From assembly GCF_030128825.1 (NCBI RefSeq), contig NZ_CP119127.1, forward strand, positions 62,001-126,000: a stretch of DNA of 64,000 nt. Reading direction: 5' to 3'. Positions 16,923-25,717 of the stretch are shown here, piece by piece; position 1 is the stretch's first letter, and each line of letters starts with the position of its first letter. The position numbers were made by a program, and so were the translations under genes. The notes under the pieces were generated by a model. That model made no database searches. It had not been told where the DNA came from and saw nothing but the letters and a program-made list of their open reading frames with translations. This DNA comes from Sphingobium sp. WTD-1. Its GTDB lineage: Bacteria > Pseudomonadota > Alphaproteobacteria > Sphingomonadales > Sphingomonadaceae.

Positions 16923-16959
16923 GCGGGGAAGCGCGGCGCAGCGCCATTGACTTCCCCGC
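16923..16959. other. Large inverted repeat upstream of rpmH
   Basis: GCGGGGAAG (16923-16931) and CTTCCCCGC (16951-16959) are perfect arms around a 19-base GC-rich loop. The right arm overlaps TTGACT, a possible -35 with a weak TATCGG 17 bases later. Function unknown. Confidence 0.4.
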
Positions 16960-16991
16960 CCCATTTCCCTATCGGACGGCCCCTGACTTGC

Positions 16992-17018
16992 GGTCGCCCC
17001 GTGTGGCGGCCCTTTTTT
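16992..17018 (+). terminator. Terminator or attenuator ahead of rpmH
   Basis: GGTCGCC (16992-16998) pairs with GGCGGCC (17005-17011) and is followed by six T. It ends the DsbA-like transcript. It lies only 39 bases before the rpmH start, so if the rpmH promoter is upstream of it, it would act as an attenuator. Confidence 0.75.
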
Positions 17019-17056
17019 GTCATACCTGATTCTCTAGTTTGTTTGAGGAATGAACG

Positions 17057-17191
17057 ATGAAGCGCACTTTTCAGCCGAGCAATCTGGTTCGGAAGCGCCG
17101 TCACGGTTTTCGCGCTCGCATGGCGACCCCCGGTGGCCGCAACATCATGCGCGCCCGTCGTGCCCGCGGCCGCAAGAGCCTGAGCGCCTGA
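17057..17191 (+). CDS. rpmH: 50S ribosomal protein L34
   Basis: 44 aa, read directly from the sequence. It has the full family signature: [18 protein letters not shown] at the start and [18 protein letters not shown] at the end. It is a basic structural protein of the large ribosomal subunit. GAGGAA lies about 6 bases upstream. The rnpA gene follows, as in most bacteria. Confidence 0.97.
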   Translation: MKRTFQPSNLVRKRRHGFRARMATPGGRNIMRARRARGRKSLSA

Positions 17192-17223
17192 GCGACCTGA
17201 CGCCGCCGGCCGCGCCTGCCATC

Positions 17224-17625
17224 ATGGGCAAGCGCGCGGATTTCCTGGCGGCGAATCGGGGCCGACGCGCGCCCATGCCGGGATTCGTCCTGCTGGTGCG
17301 TGAGCGCGGCGATGGCGATCCGGCGATGCGTATCGGCATCACGGTGACCAAGAAGATAGGCGGCGCTGTCATCCGCAATCGGATGAAGCGCCGTTTTCGC
17401 GTCCTGGCACGCGAATTGCTGCCTGTGCATGGTGTGGCTGGTGCCGACCATGTGCTGATCGGCCGTGCCGAAGGCGTGGAGCGCGACTTCGCGCTGCTGC
17501 GCGGCGAACTGGAAAAGGCGCTGGGCAAGATATTGACCCGGCCCGAAGGCCAGGGCCGCCCGCCCCGCCGCAAGGGTGTTTCCCGCCCCGCGCCCCCAGC
17601 CGCGAAGACCGGCCAGCCGGCATGA
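17224..17625 (+). CDS. rnpA: Ribonuclease P protein component
   Basis: 133 aa from the ATG at 17224 (MGKRADFLAANRG). Upstream in-frame ATGs would overlap rpmH in another frame, so they are not used; a non-ATG start a few codons earlier is possible. Family features are present: KRADFLAANRG, then RIGITVTKKIGGAVIRNRMKRRFR, the RNA-binding basic helix. With the RNase P RNA it matures tRNA 5' ends. The C-terminal 30 residues are a Pro/Arg/Lys-rich extension. Its stop overlaps yidD by 4 bases. Confidence 0.92.
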   Translation: MGKRADFLAANRGRRAPMPGFVLLVRERGDGDPAMRIGITVTKKIGGAVIRNRMKRRFRVLARELLPVHGVAGADHVLIGRAEGVERDFALLRGELEKALGKILTRPEGQGRPPRRKGVSRPAPPAAKTGQPA

Positions 17626-17834
17626 TTGCGCGGCTGCTGATCCTGATCGCGCGCGCCTGGCAGCTTGGCCCGTCCCGCATCCTCCCCCCCACTTGCCGCT
17701 ATGCCCCCTCCTGTTCGGAATATGCGATCCAGGCGGTCGGCAAATATGGTGCGATCAAGGGTAGCTGGCTGGGGTTCAAGCGGCTAATGCGTTGCCACCC
17801 ATGGGGTGGTTCGGGCTATGACCCGGTCCCCTGA
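17622..17834 (+). CDS. yidD: Membrane protein insertion efficiency factor YidD
   Basis: 70 aa, the normal size. It carries the conserved TCRYAPSCSEYA and RCHPWGGSGYDPVP motifs with three cysteines. It helps YidC insert inner-membrane proteins. Placed between rnpA and yidC, overlapping rnpA by ATGA, as in the classic cluster. Confidence 0.96.
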   Translation: MIARLLILIARAWQLGPSRILPPTCRYAPSCSEYAIQAVGKYGAIKGSWLGFKRLMRCHPWGGSGYDPVP

Positions 17835-17869
17835 GACATTGACGAGTTTAGACGGCGGAGCCGAATAGC

Positions 17870-19576
17870 GTGGACGACAAGAAGAATATCATTCTGGCGG
17901 TGATCCTGACCGCAGCGATCCTGTTCGGCTGGCCCTATATCTCCGAGCATTTCTTCCCGGCGGCAAACCCGCCCGCGACGAAGATCGAGGGGGGCAAGAC
18001 CACGCCGCTGACCCCGGCGGGCGAGGCCCCGGCGCAGGACGCGTCGACCGCGATCCGTGACCGCGCACTGGTGCTGAAGGAAAGCCCGCGCGTTGCGATC
18101 CGCACGCCCAAGCTGACCGGGTCGATCAACCTGAAGGGCGCGCGCATCGATGATATCGTGCTGCCGACCTACAAGGAGACGATCGCCAAGGATTCGCCGG
18201 CGATCCGCCTCTATAGCCCGAGCGGCACCAAGGACGCCTATTTCGCCGGCTTCGGCTGGCAGGGCGAGGGCATCAAGACCCCCGACGCCAACACCGTCTG
18301 GACCGCCAGCGGCACCGAACTGACCCCCACCAGCCCGGTCACGCTGAGCTGGAACAATGGCGCGGGCCAGAATTTCGAGATCCGCTATTCGATCGACGAA
18401 AATTACATGATCTCCGCCGCGCAGAAGGTGTCGAACAGCGGCACCGGCGCGATCGCGGTCAAATCCTATGGCTATGTCAGCCGCGCGGCTCCGTCGGCCG
18501 ATCCCGACACCTGGACCATCCATGTCGGCCCGATGGGCGTGTTCAACGGCGCCGCCAATTATGATGTGAACTACAAGGATCTGGAAAAGGGTCCGGCCAG
18601 CCAGAGCTTCCAGTCGACTGGCGGCTGGATCGGCTTCACCGACAAATATTGGCTGTCGGCGCTGATCCCCGACCAGAAGGACGCCTTCACCGGCCAGATG
18701 CGCAAGGGTGCCGGCACCCAGTTCCAGACCGACATTGCGCTGGCGCCGGTCATGCTGGCCCCCGGCAAGGCGATGACCCAGACCAACCGGCTGTTCGTCG
18801 GCGCGAAGGAAGTGAAGACGCTGCAGGCCTATGAGCGCGCCGGCGTGCCGCTGTTCGATCGCGCGATCGACTGGGGCTGGTTCTACTGGTTCGAGCAGCC
18901 GATCTTTGCGCTGCTGCACTGGCTGTTCGAGACGCTCGGCAATTTCGGCGTCGCCATCATCTGCCTGACCTTCTGCGTCCGTGCCCTGATGTTCCCGGTC
19001 GCTCAGCGCCAGTTCGCCAGCATGGCAGCGATGCGCGCGGTGCAGCCCAAGATGAAGGCGCTGCAGGAGAAATATAAGGACGACAAGCAGCAGCTGCAGC
19101 AGAAGATGATGGAGCTGTACAAGCAGGAGAAGGTCAATCCGCTGGCCGGCTGCCTGCCCATCTTCATCCAGATCCCGATCTTCTTCGCGCTGTACAAGGT
19201 GCTGCAGCTGACGATCGAAATGCGCCACCAGCCCTTCGTGCTGTGGATCAAGGATCTGTCCGCGCCCGACCCGCTGCACATCCTGAACCTGTTCGGCCTG
19301 CTGCCCTTCACCCCGCCATCCTTCCTGGCGATCGGTGTGCTGGCGCTGCTGCTGGGCATTTCGATGTGGCTGCAGTTCAAGCTGAACCCGGCCCAGATGG
19401 ACCCGATGCAGCAGCAGGTATTCGCGATCATGCCGTGGATGATGATGTTCATCATGGCGCCGTTCGCCGCCGGCCTGCTGGTCTACTGGATCACCAACAA
19501 CTGCCTGTCGATGGCGCAGCAATGGTGGCTGTACAAGCGCCACCCCGTGCTGAACACCGCGACGGCCACCAAGTAA
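17870..19576 (+). CDS. yidC: Membrane protein insertase YidC
   Basis: 568 aa, starting with GTG behind a GGCGGAG ribosome site. A first membrane helix (about residues 6-24) is followed by a large periplasmic domain (about 50-340). The five-helix insertase core contains the [20 protein letters not shown] segment near residues 424-443. It inserts and folds inner-membrane proteins, alone or with SecYEG. It sits in the rpmH-rnpA-yidD-yidC order and is closed by a strong hairpin just before engB. Confidence 0.96.
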   Translation: MDDKKNIILAVILTAAILFGWPYISEHFFPAANPPATKIEGGKTTPLTPAGEAPAQDASTAIRDRALVLKESPRVAIRTPKLTGSINLKGARIDDIVLPTYKETIAKDSPAIRLYSPSGTKDAYFAGFGWQGEGIKTPDANTVWTASGTELTPTSPVTLSWNNGAGQNFEIRYSIDENYMISAAQKVSNSGTGAIAVKSYGYVSRAAPSADPDTWTIHVGPMGVFNGAANYDVNYKDLEKGPASQSFQSTGGWIGFTDKYWLSALIPDQKDAFTGQMRKGAGTQFQTDIALAPVMLAPGKAMTQTNRLFVGAKEVKTLQAYERAGVPLFDRAIDWGWFYWFEQPIFALLHWLFETLGNFGVAIICLTFCVRALMFPVAQRQFASMAAMRAVQPKMKALQEKYKDDKQQLQQKMMELYKQEKVNPLAGCLPIFIQIPIFFALYKVLQLTIEMRHQPFVLWIKDLSAPDPLHILNLFGLLPFTPPSFLAIGVLALLLGISMWLQFKLNPAQMDPMQQQVFAIMPWMMMFIMAPFAAGLLVYWITNNCLSMAQQWWLYKRHPVLNTATATK

Positions 19577-19584
19577 GGACAAGG

Positions 19585-19613
19585 AAATCCTCCCCGAAAG
19601 GGGGGGATTTTTT
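19585..19613 (+). terminator. Terminator-like hairpin between yidC and engB
   Basis: An 11-bp stem (19585-19595 with 19600-19610) with a GAAA tetraloop is followed by TTTTTT. It ends only five bases before the engB ATG, so its G-rich right arm is also the only Shine-Dalgarno-like sequence for engB. Confidence 0.85.
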
Positions 19614-19617
19614 CGAT

Positions 19618-20265
19618 ATGACAGAAGACGACAACACCGCCCTGATCGAGGAAGCCCGCAAGCTCTTTTCCGGGCCGATCAGCTTCCTCAAATCCGCCCC
19701 GACGCTCGACTATCTGCCCGACATGGCGGTGAACGAGGTCGCCTTTGCCGGCCGATCCAATGTCGGCAAATCGTCGCTGCTGAACGCGCTGACCAACCGC
19801 AATGGCCTGGCCCGCACGTCGAACACGCCGGGCCGGACGCAGGAACTCAACTTCTTCGACGTCGGCGATCCGCTGCGCTTCCGCCTGGTCGACATGCCCG
19901 GCTATGGCTATGCCAAGGCGCCCAAGGATCTGGTCAAGAAGTGGCGGTTCCTGGTGAACGACTATCTGCGCGGTCGCGCGGCGCTCAAGCGTGCGCTGGT
20001 GCTGATCGACAGCCGCCATGGCATCAAGGATGTCGACACCGACATGCTGGACATGCTGGACGGCGCGGCGGTCAGCTATCGCATCGTCCTGACCAAGAGC
20101 GACAAGATCAAGGCGAGCGAACTGATCGCCGTGACGCAGCGCACCGCCGATGCGATCCGCAAGCGCCCGGCCGCCCATCCCGAGATCATCGCCACGTCGA
20201 GCGAGAAGGGCATGGGCATCCCCGAGCTGCGCGCCGCCGTTCTCGAAGCCGTGAGCCAGGGATAA
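19618..20265 (+). CDS. engB: Ribosome biogenesis GTP-binding protein EngB/YsxC
   Basis: 215 aa. The start is the ATG at 19618 (MTEDDNTA); longer in-frame starts lie inside yidC. GTPase motifs: G1 [10 protein letters not shown]3 DMPGYGYA, G4 TKSD and G5 TSSEKG. It helps late assembly of the 50S subunit. The only ribosome-site-like G-run (19600-19606) is the right arm of the yidC terminator hairpin, so expression may depend on whether that hairpin forms. The PhnA-domain gene follows after four bases. Confidence 0.94.
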   Translation: MTEDDNTALIEEARKLFSGPISFLKSAPTLDYLPDMAVNEVAFAGRSNVGKSSLLNALTNRNGLARTSNTPGRTQELNFFDVGDPLRFRLVDMPGYGYAKAPKDLVKKWRFLVNDYLRGRAALKRALVLIDSRHGIKDVDTDMLDMLDGAAVSYRIVLTKSDKIKASELIAVTQRTADAIRKRPAAHPEIIATSSEKGMGIPELRAAVLEAVSQG

Positions 20266-20269
20266 GCCG

Positions 20270-20572
20270 ATGGCCGACGACGACTATGTCTATGACGAAG
20301 CCAGCGGCGAATGGATCAGCGCAGCCGATGCCGCCGCCAAGGCCGATGCCGGCGATGCCGTGGAAGTCCGCGATTCGGTCGGCAATTTGCTGGCCGATGG
20401 CGACCAGGTGACCCTGATCAAGGATCTGGTCGTGAAGGGCGCCGGCCAGACGCTGAAGCGTGGCACGCTGATCAAGTCGATCCGCCTGACCGGCGACGCG
20501 CAGGAAATCGACTGCCGCTATGACGGCATCAAGGGGCTGGTGCTGCGCGCGGAATTCGTGCGCAAGCGCTGA
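20270..20572 (+). CDS. PhnA-domain (YjdM-like) protein
   Basis: 100 aa. The C-terminal 70 residues match the PhnA domain (VRDSVGNLLADGDQVTLIKDL, then IDCRYDGIKGLVLRAEFVRK), an SH3-like fold. The N-terminal zinc ribbon of E. coli YjdM is replaced by YVYDEASGEWISAAD without cysteine pairs. The historical link to alkylphosphonate use is weak, and no phn gene is nearby. It is four bases after engB and likely co-transcribed. Function unknown beyond the domain. Confidence 0.8.
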   Translation: MADDDYVYDEASGEWISAADAAAKADAGDAVEVRDSVGNLLADGDQVTLIKDLVVKGAGQTLKRGTLIKSIRLTGDAQEIDCRYDGIKGLVLRAEFVRKR

Positions 20573-20578
20573 GCGCCT

Positions 20579-21130
20579 TCAGAACAGGCTATATTGGTCG
20601 CTGCCGCGCAGCGGCCATCGCCCCAGCAGCTCATGATGGGTGCGGCCGACATGGCTGCATAGCAGCACGAAATCCTCGACCCGCCAGTGGAAGCCGCTGA
20701 TCCGTTGGGTGGCCGGCGCGCCGTCGCGATAATAGAGCGTCTGGTGCGGGTTGAAGCTCCAGCCTGAACGGGCGCCCACCCCTGCCCGCTTCATCGCCAA
20801 CGCCACCTTGCGCTGCAATTCCCGGAGCGGCGGCAGCGCATGGGCTGGCCGCAGCGCGGCCGACCGGCCGCCCTCGCTCAACTGGTCCAGCGACAGGTCG
20901 AACGGATCGGCCAGGATGCCGGTAAAACTGCGGTGCATCGCCTTCACCAGCGCATAGGGATAGTCCGGCCAGTCGTCGGTGATCCCCAGCGTGATATGCT
21001 GGTGCGCCGGCAGGATACGCTGGGCATCGGGCGCCAGCGTCTCGGCGAAATGGTCGATCTGCCGCGTGATGAGGGTCGGCGGCTTTAGCGCCACGATCAG
21101 GCGATAGAGCGACGGCGTGCGGGCAAGCAT
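20579..21130 (-). CDS. 2'-5' RNA ligase / LigT-type phosphoesterase family protein
   Basis: 183 aa from the ATG at 21130, chosen because GGAGG sits nine bases before it; a GTG start at 21163 would add 11 residues. Two HxT motifs (HITLGI and HQTLYY) about 85 residues apart mark the 2H phosphoesterase superfamily, which acts on 2',5' or cyclic phosphodiesters of RNA. The exact substrate cannot be told. It converges with the PhnA-domain gene with a six-base gap and diverges from the PPOX-fold gene. Confidence 0.8.
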   Translation of the reverse strand: MLARTPSLYRLIVALKPPTLITRQIDHFAETLAPDAQRILPAHQHITLGITDDWPDYPYALVKAMHRSFTGILADPFDLSLDQLSEGGRSAALRPAHALPPLRELQRKVALAMKRAGVGARSGWSFNPHQTLYYRDGAPATQRISGFHWRVEDFVLLCSHVGRTHHELLGRWPLRGSDQYSLF

Positions 21131-21249
21131 GGCGAACATCCTCCGAATCGGATTTATGTTCACTATATGTTCTTTTCTTCCTCCTGACGAATCCGACGCA
21201 TCCGAATCCGCTCTGTCAGCGTTGAACCGGGCAGAAGAGGAGAGCGACC

Positions 21250-21684
21250 ATGGCCCAGCAGACCATCGCCACCCTGGCAGACAAGATGCAGCAGATCGAT
21301 TTCGCGATGCTGTCCACCCATACCGAGGACGGCCAGATCGGCGCCCGGCCGATGAGCAACAATCAGGACGTCGCCTATGGCGGCGACAGCTATTATTTCA
21401 CCACCGAAGACACGCTGATGGTGAAGGATATCGAGCGCGATCCGCGGGTCGGCCTGTCCTTCCATGGCAAGGGCGGCCTTCTGGGGCAACGCCCCCTGTT
21501 CATCGCGGTCGAGGGCCGCGCCGACCTGATCCGCGACCGCAGTGCATTTGAAGCGCATTGGAACCCGGACCTGGAACGCTGGTTCGCGCAGGGTGCCGAC
21601 ACGCCCGGCCTGGTGATGATCAAGGTCCATGCCGAACGCGCCCATTATTGGGACGGTGAGGATGAAGGCGAGTTGGAGCTGTAG
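21250..21684 (+). CDS. Pyridoxamine 5'-phosphate oxidase-fold (general stress protein 26-like) protein
   Basis: 144 aa. The split-barrel flavin-binding fold is recognisable from MLSTHTEDGQIGARPMSN, YYFTTEDTLMVKDIERDPRVGLSF and the C-terminal AHYWDGEDEG. Members related to general stress protein 26 bind FMN or F420; no catalytic role is certain. GAGGAGAG lies just upstream. The DoxX-like gene begins immediately after, apparently in the same transcript. Confidence 0.88.
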   Translation: MAQQTIATLADKMQQIDFAMLSTHTEDGQIGARPMSNNQDVAYGGDSYYFTTEDTLMVKDIERDPRVGLSFHGKGGLLGQRPLFIAVEGRADLIRDRSAFEAHWNPDLERWFAQGADTPGLVMIKVHAERAHYWDGEDEGELEL

Positions 21685-21755
21685 CCGTTACCGCGCGCGC
21701 CATAGCCCGTGCCGTTCTGGCGCTTGCCTATGCAGTCGCGGGCGCGGCGCATCTG

Positions 21756-22079
21756 ATGCAGCCGGACGGTTTCGTCGCGATCACGCCGCACTGGGTGCCT
21801 GAGCCACAAACCGTCGTCGCGCTGACCGGTATCGCCGAACTGGCCGGGGCTGCTGGGCTGATGATCCTGGCCACGCGCCGCGTCGCCGCGATCGCGCTCG
21901 CTCTCTATGCGCTGTGCGTCTGGCCGGCCAATTTCAACCATGCCCTGTATGACATCCCGCTGGGTGGGGTGCATCTGAGTTGGTGGTATCATGGCCCCCG
22001 GCTGGCACTCCAACCAGTGATCATCTGGTGGGCACTCTGGGCCGGCGCGGTGATCGACTGGCCGTTTCGCCGACGATAG
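21756..22079 (+). CDS. DoxX-like small membrane protein (start uncertain)
   Basis: 107 aa from the first ATG. It has three to four hydrophobic helices ending PVIIWWALWAGAVIDWPFRRR, as in DoxX-like membrane proteins. The frame is open back to 21666 and encodes a convincing extra N-terminal helix (VTARAIARAVLALAYAVAG), which homologues as I remember them possess. There is no ATG, GTG or TTG there; the expected position (21687) reads GTT. So the real start may be non-canonical, or the gene may be N-terminally damaged. Confidence 0.65.
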   Translation: MQPDGFVAITPHWVPEPQTVVALTGIAELAGAAGLMILATRRVAAIALALYALCVWPANFNHALYDIPLGGVHLSWWYHGPRLALQPVIIWWALWAGAVIDWPFRRR

Positions 22080-22082
22080 CGG

Positions 22083-23321
22083 TCAGGCCTTCGCCAGCAG
22101 GTCCGCAATCAGGGCGATCTCGTCGGCGCTGTTGTAGATATGGGGCGAGAAGCGGATGGTCGGCTTGCCGTCCGCCCTGGACGGGGCGACCACCACCTTG
22201 CCCTGAGTCCACAGATGATCCCGGATCGCCAGCACATCCTTGCCGGCAAAGGTCGGGGTGATGACCGGGCCGGTCAGGCCCTTGGTGGTCGTGCCGACCA
22301 GCTTCGCGCCGGGCAGGCGCAGCACCATGTCGCGCATCTGGTCGCCGATGGTGAAGGCGCGGCGCTCCACCTCCGCCTCGCCGATGGCATCCAGCGCATC
22401 GAGCGTCGCGTCGATCGCGATCAGCTTGGGATCGTCACGCTGGCCGAGAATTTCATATTTCTGCGCGGTATCCAGATTCTTCTCGTCGGTCAGCCAATAG
22501 CCATGGCTGAGCATGATCGGCTGGAGCTGCGCCTGGCCTTCGCGCCGGACATAGAGGATGCCGCCCTCCAGCGGCCCCATCATCCATTTATGGGTGCTGC
22601 CCGAATAGGAATCGACGCCGAGCGCGGGCAGGTCGAGCCGCAGCCAGCCGAAGGTCTGGGCGCCATCGCCATGCAGCCAGATGCCTTTGGGCCGGGTCAA
22701 CTGCGCGATCTGCGCCAGCGGGAAGATCATGCCGGTGACGTTCGACATGTGCGACAGGAAGATGGCGCGGGTGCGCGGCGTGATCGCGGCGGCGAACAGG
22801 TCGACCACCGTCTGGGCAGAAGTCGCATAGACCGGCACCGGCAGGATTTTGAGTAGCAGCCCCTCGCGCGCGGCGCGCAGCTTCCATGTCTCCAGGGTCG
22901 AGGGGTGGTTGTGATCGGTCAGGATCACCTCATCCCCTGCCTTGAGCGCCAGGCCGCGCACCGCGACCGTATTCGCCTCGCTGCTGTTGCGGACCAGCGC
23001 GATTTCCTGCGCGCTGACGTTCATGCGCTTGCCCAGGCGCGCGCGCAGGGCGTCGGCGGCAACCGGATATCTGGTGCGATACTGGGGCGAGGGATTGGCC
23101 TGGAACGCCTGCGTCTCGCGCTCATGCGCGATGATCGCGCTGCGGAAGGCCGGGCCGATATTGGCTGCGTTGAAATAATGGATGTCGGGCGCGAGCAGCA
23201 ACTGGTCGCGCGTCGCATTGCCCGATGGGGCCGCGCGCGCCGCCAGCGGCAGCGCCGCCCCCACGACCGCCGCCGCCTGCAACAAGCCCCTGCGCGAAAC
23301 GTCCTTGCTCCGGTCGGTCAT
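22083..23321 (-). CDS. Tat-exported class V aminotransferase (isopenicillin-N epimerase-like)
   Basis: 412 aa. The N-terminus has a twin-arginine motif (SRRGLLQ) and hydrophobic region, so the folded PLP enzyme is probably exported to the periplasm. Class V aminotransferase features include the HNHPSTLETW segment, WLHGDGAQTFG, and SGSTHKWMMGPLEGG, where the Lys binds PLP. Isopenicillin-N epimerase and cysteine desulfurase are relatives; the substrate is not predictable. It converges with the DoxX-like gene three bases away. A solitary gene. Confidence 0.85.
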   Translation of the reverse strand: MTDRSKDVSRRGLLQAAAVVGAALPLAARAAPSGNATRDQLLLAPDIHYFNAANIGPAFRSAIIAHERETQAFQANPSPQYRTRYPVAADALRARLGKRMNVSAQEIALVRNSSEANTVAVRGLALKAGDEVILTDHNHPSTLETWKLRAAREGLLLKILPVPVYATSAQTVVDLFAAAITPRTRAIFLSHMSNVTGMIFPLAQIAQLTRPKGIWLHGDGAQTFGWLRLDLPALGVDSYSGSTHKWMMGPLEGGILYVRREGQAQLQPIMLSHGYWLTDEKNLDTAQKYEILGQRDDPKLIAIDATLDALDAIGEAEVERRAFTIGDQMRDMVLRLPGAKLVGTTTKGLTGPVITPTFAGKDVLAIRDHLWTQGKVVVAPSRADGKPTIRFSPHIYNSADEIALIADLLAKA

Positions 23322-23472
23322 GCGATGCCTCCTGCCCTGTTCACCCGATGGACGAACGAACGCGCCAGAATCCCCTAACCCCGACAGGCGCCTAACCCAG
23401 ACTGGCGGTTGTCTTTCGGGGGGAGCGGCCTAGTGTGGCGGCCAATCCCTATCCCGAACCGTTGAGAGAGCG

Positions 23473-25521
23473 ATGACCCGGCACATTCCATGGATCCTGA
23501 CCGCGCTGGTGGGCGCGGTGTCGCTGGCGGTCGTCGCGGTCTCGCGCGGCGAGACGGTCAATGCGCTGTGGATCGTGGTCGCATCGGTCAGCTGTTTCCT
23601 GGTCGCCTATCGCTATTATGCGCTGTTCATCGCGCGCGAGGTGATGCGGCTCGATCCGGCTCGCCCCACCCCAGCGATCCGCCGCGCCGATGGCCTCGAC
23701 TATGTCGCGACCGACCGCACCGTGCTGTTCGGCCATCATTTCGCGGCGATCGCCGGCGCGGGGCCGCTGGTGGGGCCGGTGCTGGCGGCGCAGATGGGCT
23801 ATCTGCCCGGCACGCTGTGGATCATCGCCGGCGTCGTGCTGGCCGGCGCAGTGCAGGATTTCATGGTCCTGTTCATCTCCATGCGCCGCGACGGCAAGTC
23901 GCTGGGCGAACTCATCCGCATGGAAATGGGCCAGGTGGCGGGCACCATCGCGCTGTTCGGCGCCTTCATGATCATGGTCATCATCCTCGCCGTGCTGGCG
24001 CTGATCGTGGTCAAGGCGCTGGCCGAAAGCCCCTGGGGCATGTTCACCGTCGCGGCCACCGTGCCGCTGGCCATGGCGATGGGCGCCTATACCCGCTGGA
24101 TTCGTCCCGGCCGGATCGGCGAAGTGTCGATCCTGGGCCTGGTCGGCCTGCTCGCGGCGATCGTCTATGGTCAGGCGATCGCGCAATCGCCAGTCTGGGG
24201 GCCGATCTTCACCTTCACGCCCGTGCAACTCTGCTGGATATTGATCGGCTATGGCGCGGTGGCGTCGGTGCTGCCGGTCTGGCTGCTGCTGGCGCCGCGC
24301 GATTATCTCTCGACCTTCCTCAAGATCGGGGCGATCGCCGCGCTGGCGATCGGCATCGTCATCATGGCCCCGCCGCTGAAGATGCACGCCGTCACCCAGT
24401 TCGCCGCGGGCGGCGGGCCGGTCTGGTCGGGCGGCCTGTTCCCCTTCCTGTTCATCACCATTGCCTGTGGTGCCGTTTCCGGCTTCCATGCGCTGATCGC
24501 CAGCGGCACGACGCCCAAGCTGATCGCGACCGAAAGCGACGCGCCGCTGATCGGCTATGGCGCGATGCTGATGGAGGCGTTCGTGGCGATCATGGCGCTG
24601 GTCGGCGCGTCGATCCTGGACCCCGGCATCTATTTCACGATGAACAGCCCGGCCGCCGTGATCGGCACCGACCCCGCCAGCGTGTCCGCCGCCGTTACCG
24701 CCATGGGCTTCCCAATCAGCCCGGACCTGATCGTCCAGACGGCCAAGGATGTCGGCGAACATACGATCATCAGCCGGGCCGGCGGCGCGCCGACGCTGGC
24801 CGTGGCGATGGCGGAAATCTTCAGCCATGTGTTCGGCGGCCCGGCAATGAAGGCCTTCTGGTATCATTTCGCCATCCTGTTCGAGGCTTTGTTCATCCTG
24901 ACCGCGGTCGATGCGGGCACCCGCGCCGGCCGCTTCATGCTGCAGGATCTGATCGCGCTGGCGGTGCCGAGCTTCAAGGACAGCAAGAGCCAGTTGCCCG
25001 GCTTCATCGCCACCGGCCTGTGCGTCGCGGCCTGGGGCTTCTTCCTCTATCAGGGCGTCACCGATCCGCTGGGCGGGGTGAACACGCTGTGGCCGGTATT
25101 CGGCATTTCCAACCAGATGCTCGCCGCGATCGCGCTGATGCTGGGCACCGCCGTGCTGTTCCGGATGAAGCGCGACCGCTTCGCCTGGGTGACGATGGTG
25201 CCCGCCGCCTGGCTGCTGATCTGCACCTTGTCGGCCGGTTTCCTGAAATTGTTCTCCACCGATGCGAAGGTCGGCTTCCTGGCCCATGCCGCCAAATATG
25301 GCGCGGCGCTGGACAAGGGCGAGGTGCTGGCGCCGGCCAAGTCGATGGCGGAAATGCGCCAGATCCTGTTCAACAATTACGTCGATGCCGGGCTGGTCGC
25401 GATCTTCCTGGCGGTTGTGCTGGCATTGCTGGTTTTCACCATCCGCACCTGCCTAGCCGCACGCGGTTTCGCCGCGCCGACCGCGCGCGAGATTCCCGCG
25501 CAACTGGTCACGACGCCATGA
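23473..25521 (+). CDS. cstA: CstA-family peptide/pyruvate transporter
   Basis: 682 aa with about 16 membrane helices. Conserved CstA blocks include NALWIVVAS, RYYALFIAREVMRLDP, GHHFAAIAGAGPLVGPVLAAQMG and FEALFILTAVDAGTRAGRFM. CstA proteins import peptides or pyruvate during carbon starvation across the inner membrane. GAGAG lies upstream of the ATG. Its stop overlaps the small YbdD/YjiX gene (ATGA), the normal partner of cstA. Confidence 0.93.
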   Translation: MTRHIPWILTALVGAVSLAVVAVSRGETVNALWIVVASVSCFLVAYRYYALFIAREVMRLDPARPTPAIRRADGLDYVATDRTVLFGHHFAAIAGAGPLVGPVLAAQMGYLPGTLWIIAGVVLAGAVQDFMVLFISMRRDGKSLGELIRMEMGQVAGTIALFGAFMIMVIILAVLALIVVKALAESPWGMFTVAATVPLAMAMGAYTRWIRPGRIGEVSILGLVGLLAAIVYGQAIAQSPVWGPIFTFTPVQLCWILIGYGAVASVLPVWLLLAPRDYLSTFLKIGAIAALAIGIVIMAPPLKMHAVTQFAAGGGPVWSGGLFPFLFITIACGAVSGFHALIASGTTPKLIATESDAPLIGYGAMLMEAFVAIMALVGASILDPGIYFTMNSPAAVIGTDPASVSAAVTAMGFPISPDLIVQTAKDVGEHTIISRAGGAPTLAVAMAEIFSHVFGGPAMKAFWYHFAILFEALFILTAVDAGTRAGRFMLQDLIALAVPSFKDSKSQLPGFIATGLCVAAWGFFLYQGVTDPLGGVNTLWPVFGISNQMLAAIALMLGTAVLFRMKRDRFAWVTMVPAAWLLICTLSAGFLKLFSTDAKVGFLAHAAKYGAALDKGEVLAPAKSMAEMRQILFNNYVDAGLVAIFLAVVLALLVFTIRTCLAARGFAAPTAREIPAQLVTTP

Positions 25522-25703
25522 ACCATGTCCTCCAGACGCTGCGGCGCATGGCGCATCTGATGGTCGGCCAGCCGGACTATGACGCCTATCTGCGCCATAT
25601 GCGCGACCATCATCCCGGCCATGCGCCGATGGACCGCACCGCCTTTTTCCGGAACCGACAGGAGGCGCGCTATGGCGGGAAAAATGGCGGAAAATGCTGC
25701 TGA
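25518..25703 (+). CDS. YbdD/YjiX family small protein
   Basis: 61 aa, beginning in the cstA stop (ATGA). It has the family pattern: LVGQPDYDAYLRHMRDHHPG-like segment, then MDRTAFFRNRQEARYGG and a Cys-Cys end. Such proteins are encoded next to CstA/BtsT transporters and are thought to assist them. Soluble and probably cytoplasmic. Recognised mainly by sequence plus position. Confidence 0.9.
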   Translation: MNHVLQTLRRMAHLMVGQPDYDAYLRHMRDHHPGHAPMDRTAFFRNRQEARYGGKNGGKCC

Positions 25704-25717
25704 ACGATTGCGCCTGA

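Noticed and set aside
19243..19617. Extended N-terminus for engB inside yidC
   Set aside because: It overlaps the certain yidC frame and passes through its terminator; EngB proteins begin near 19618.
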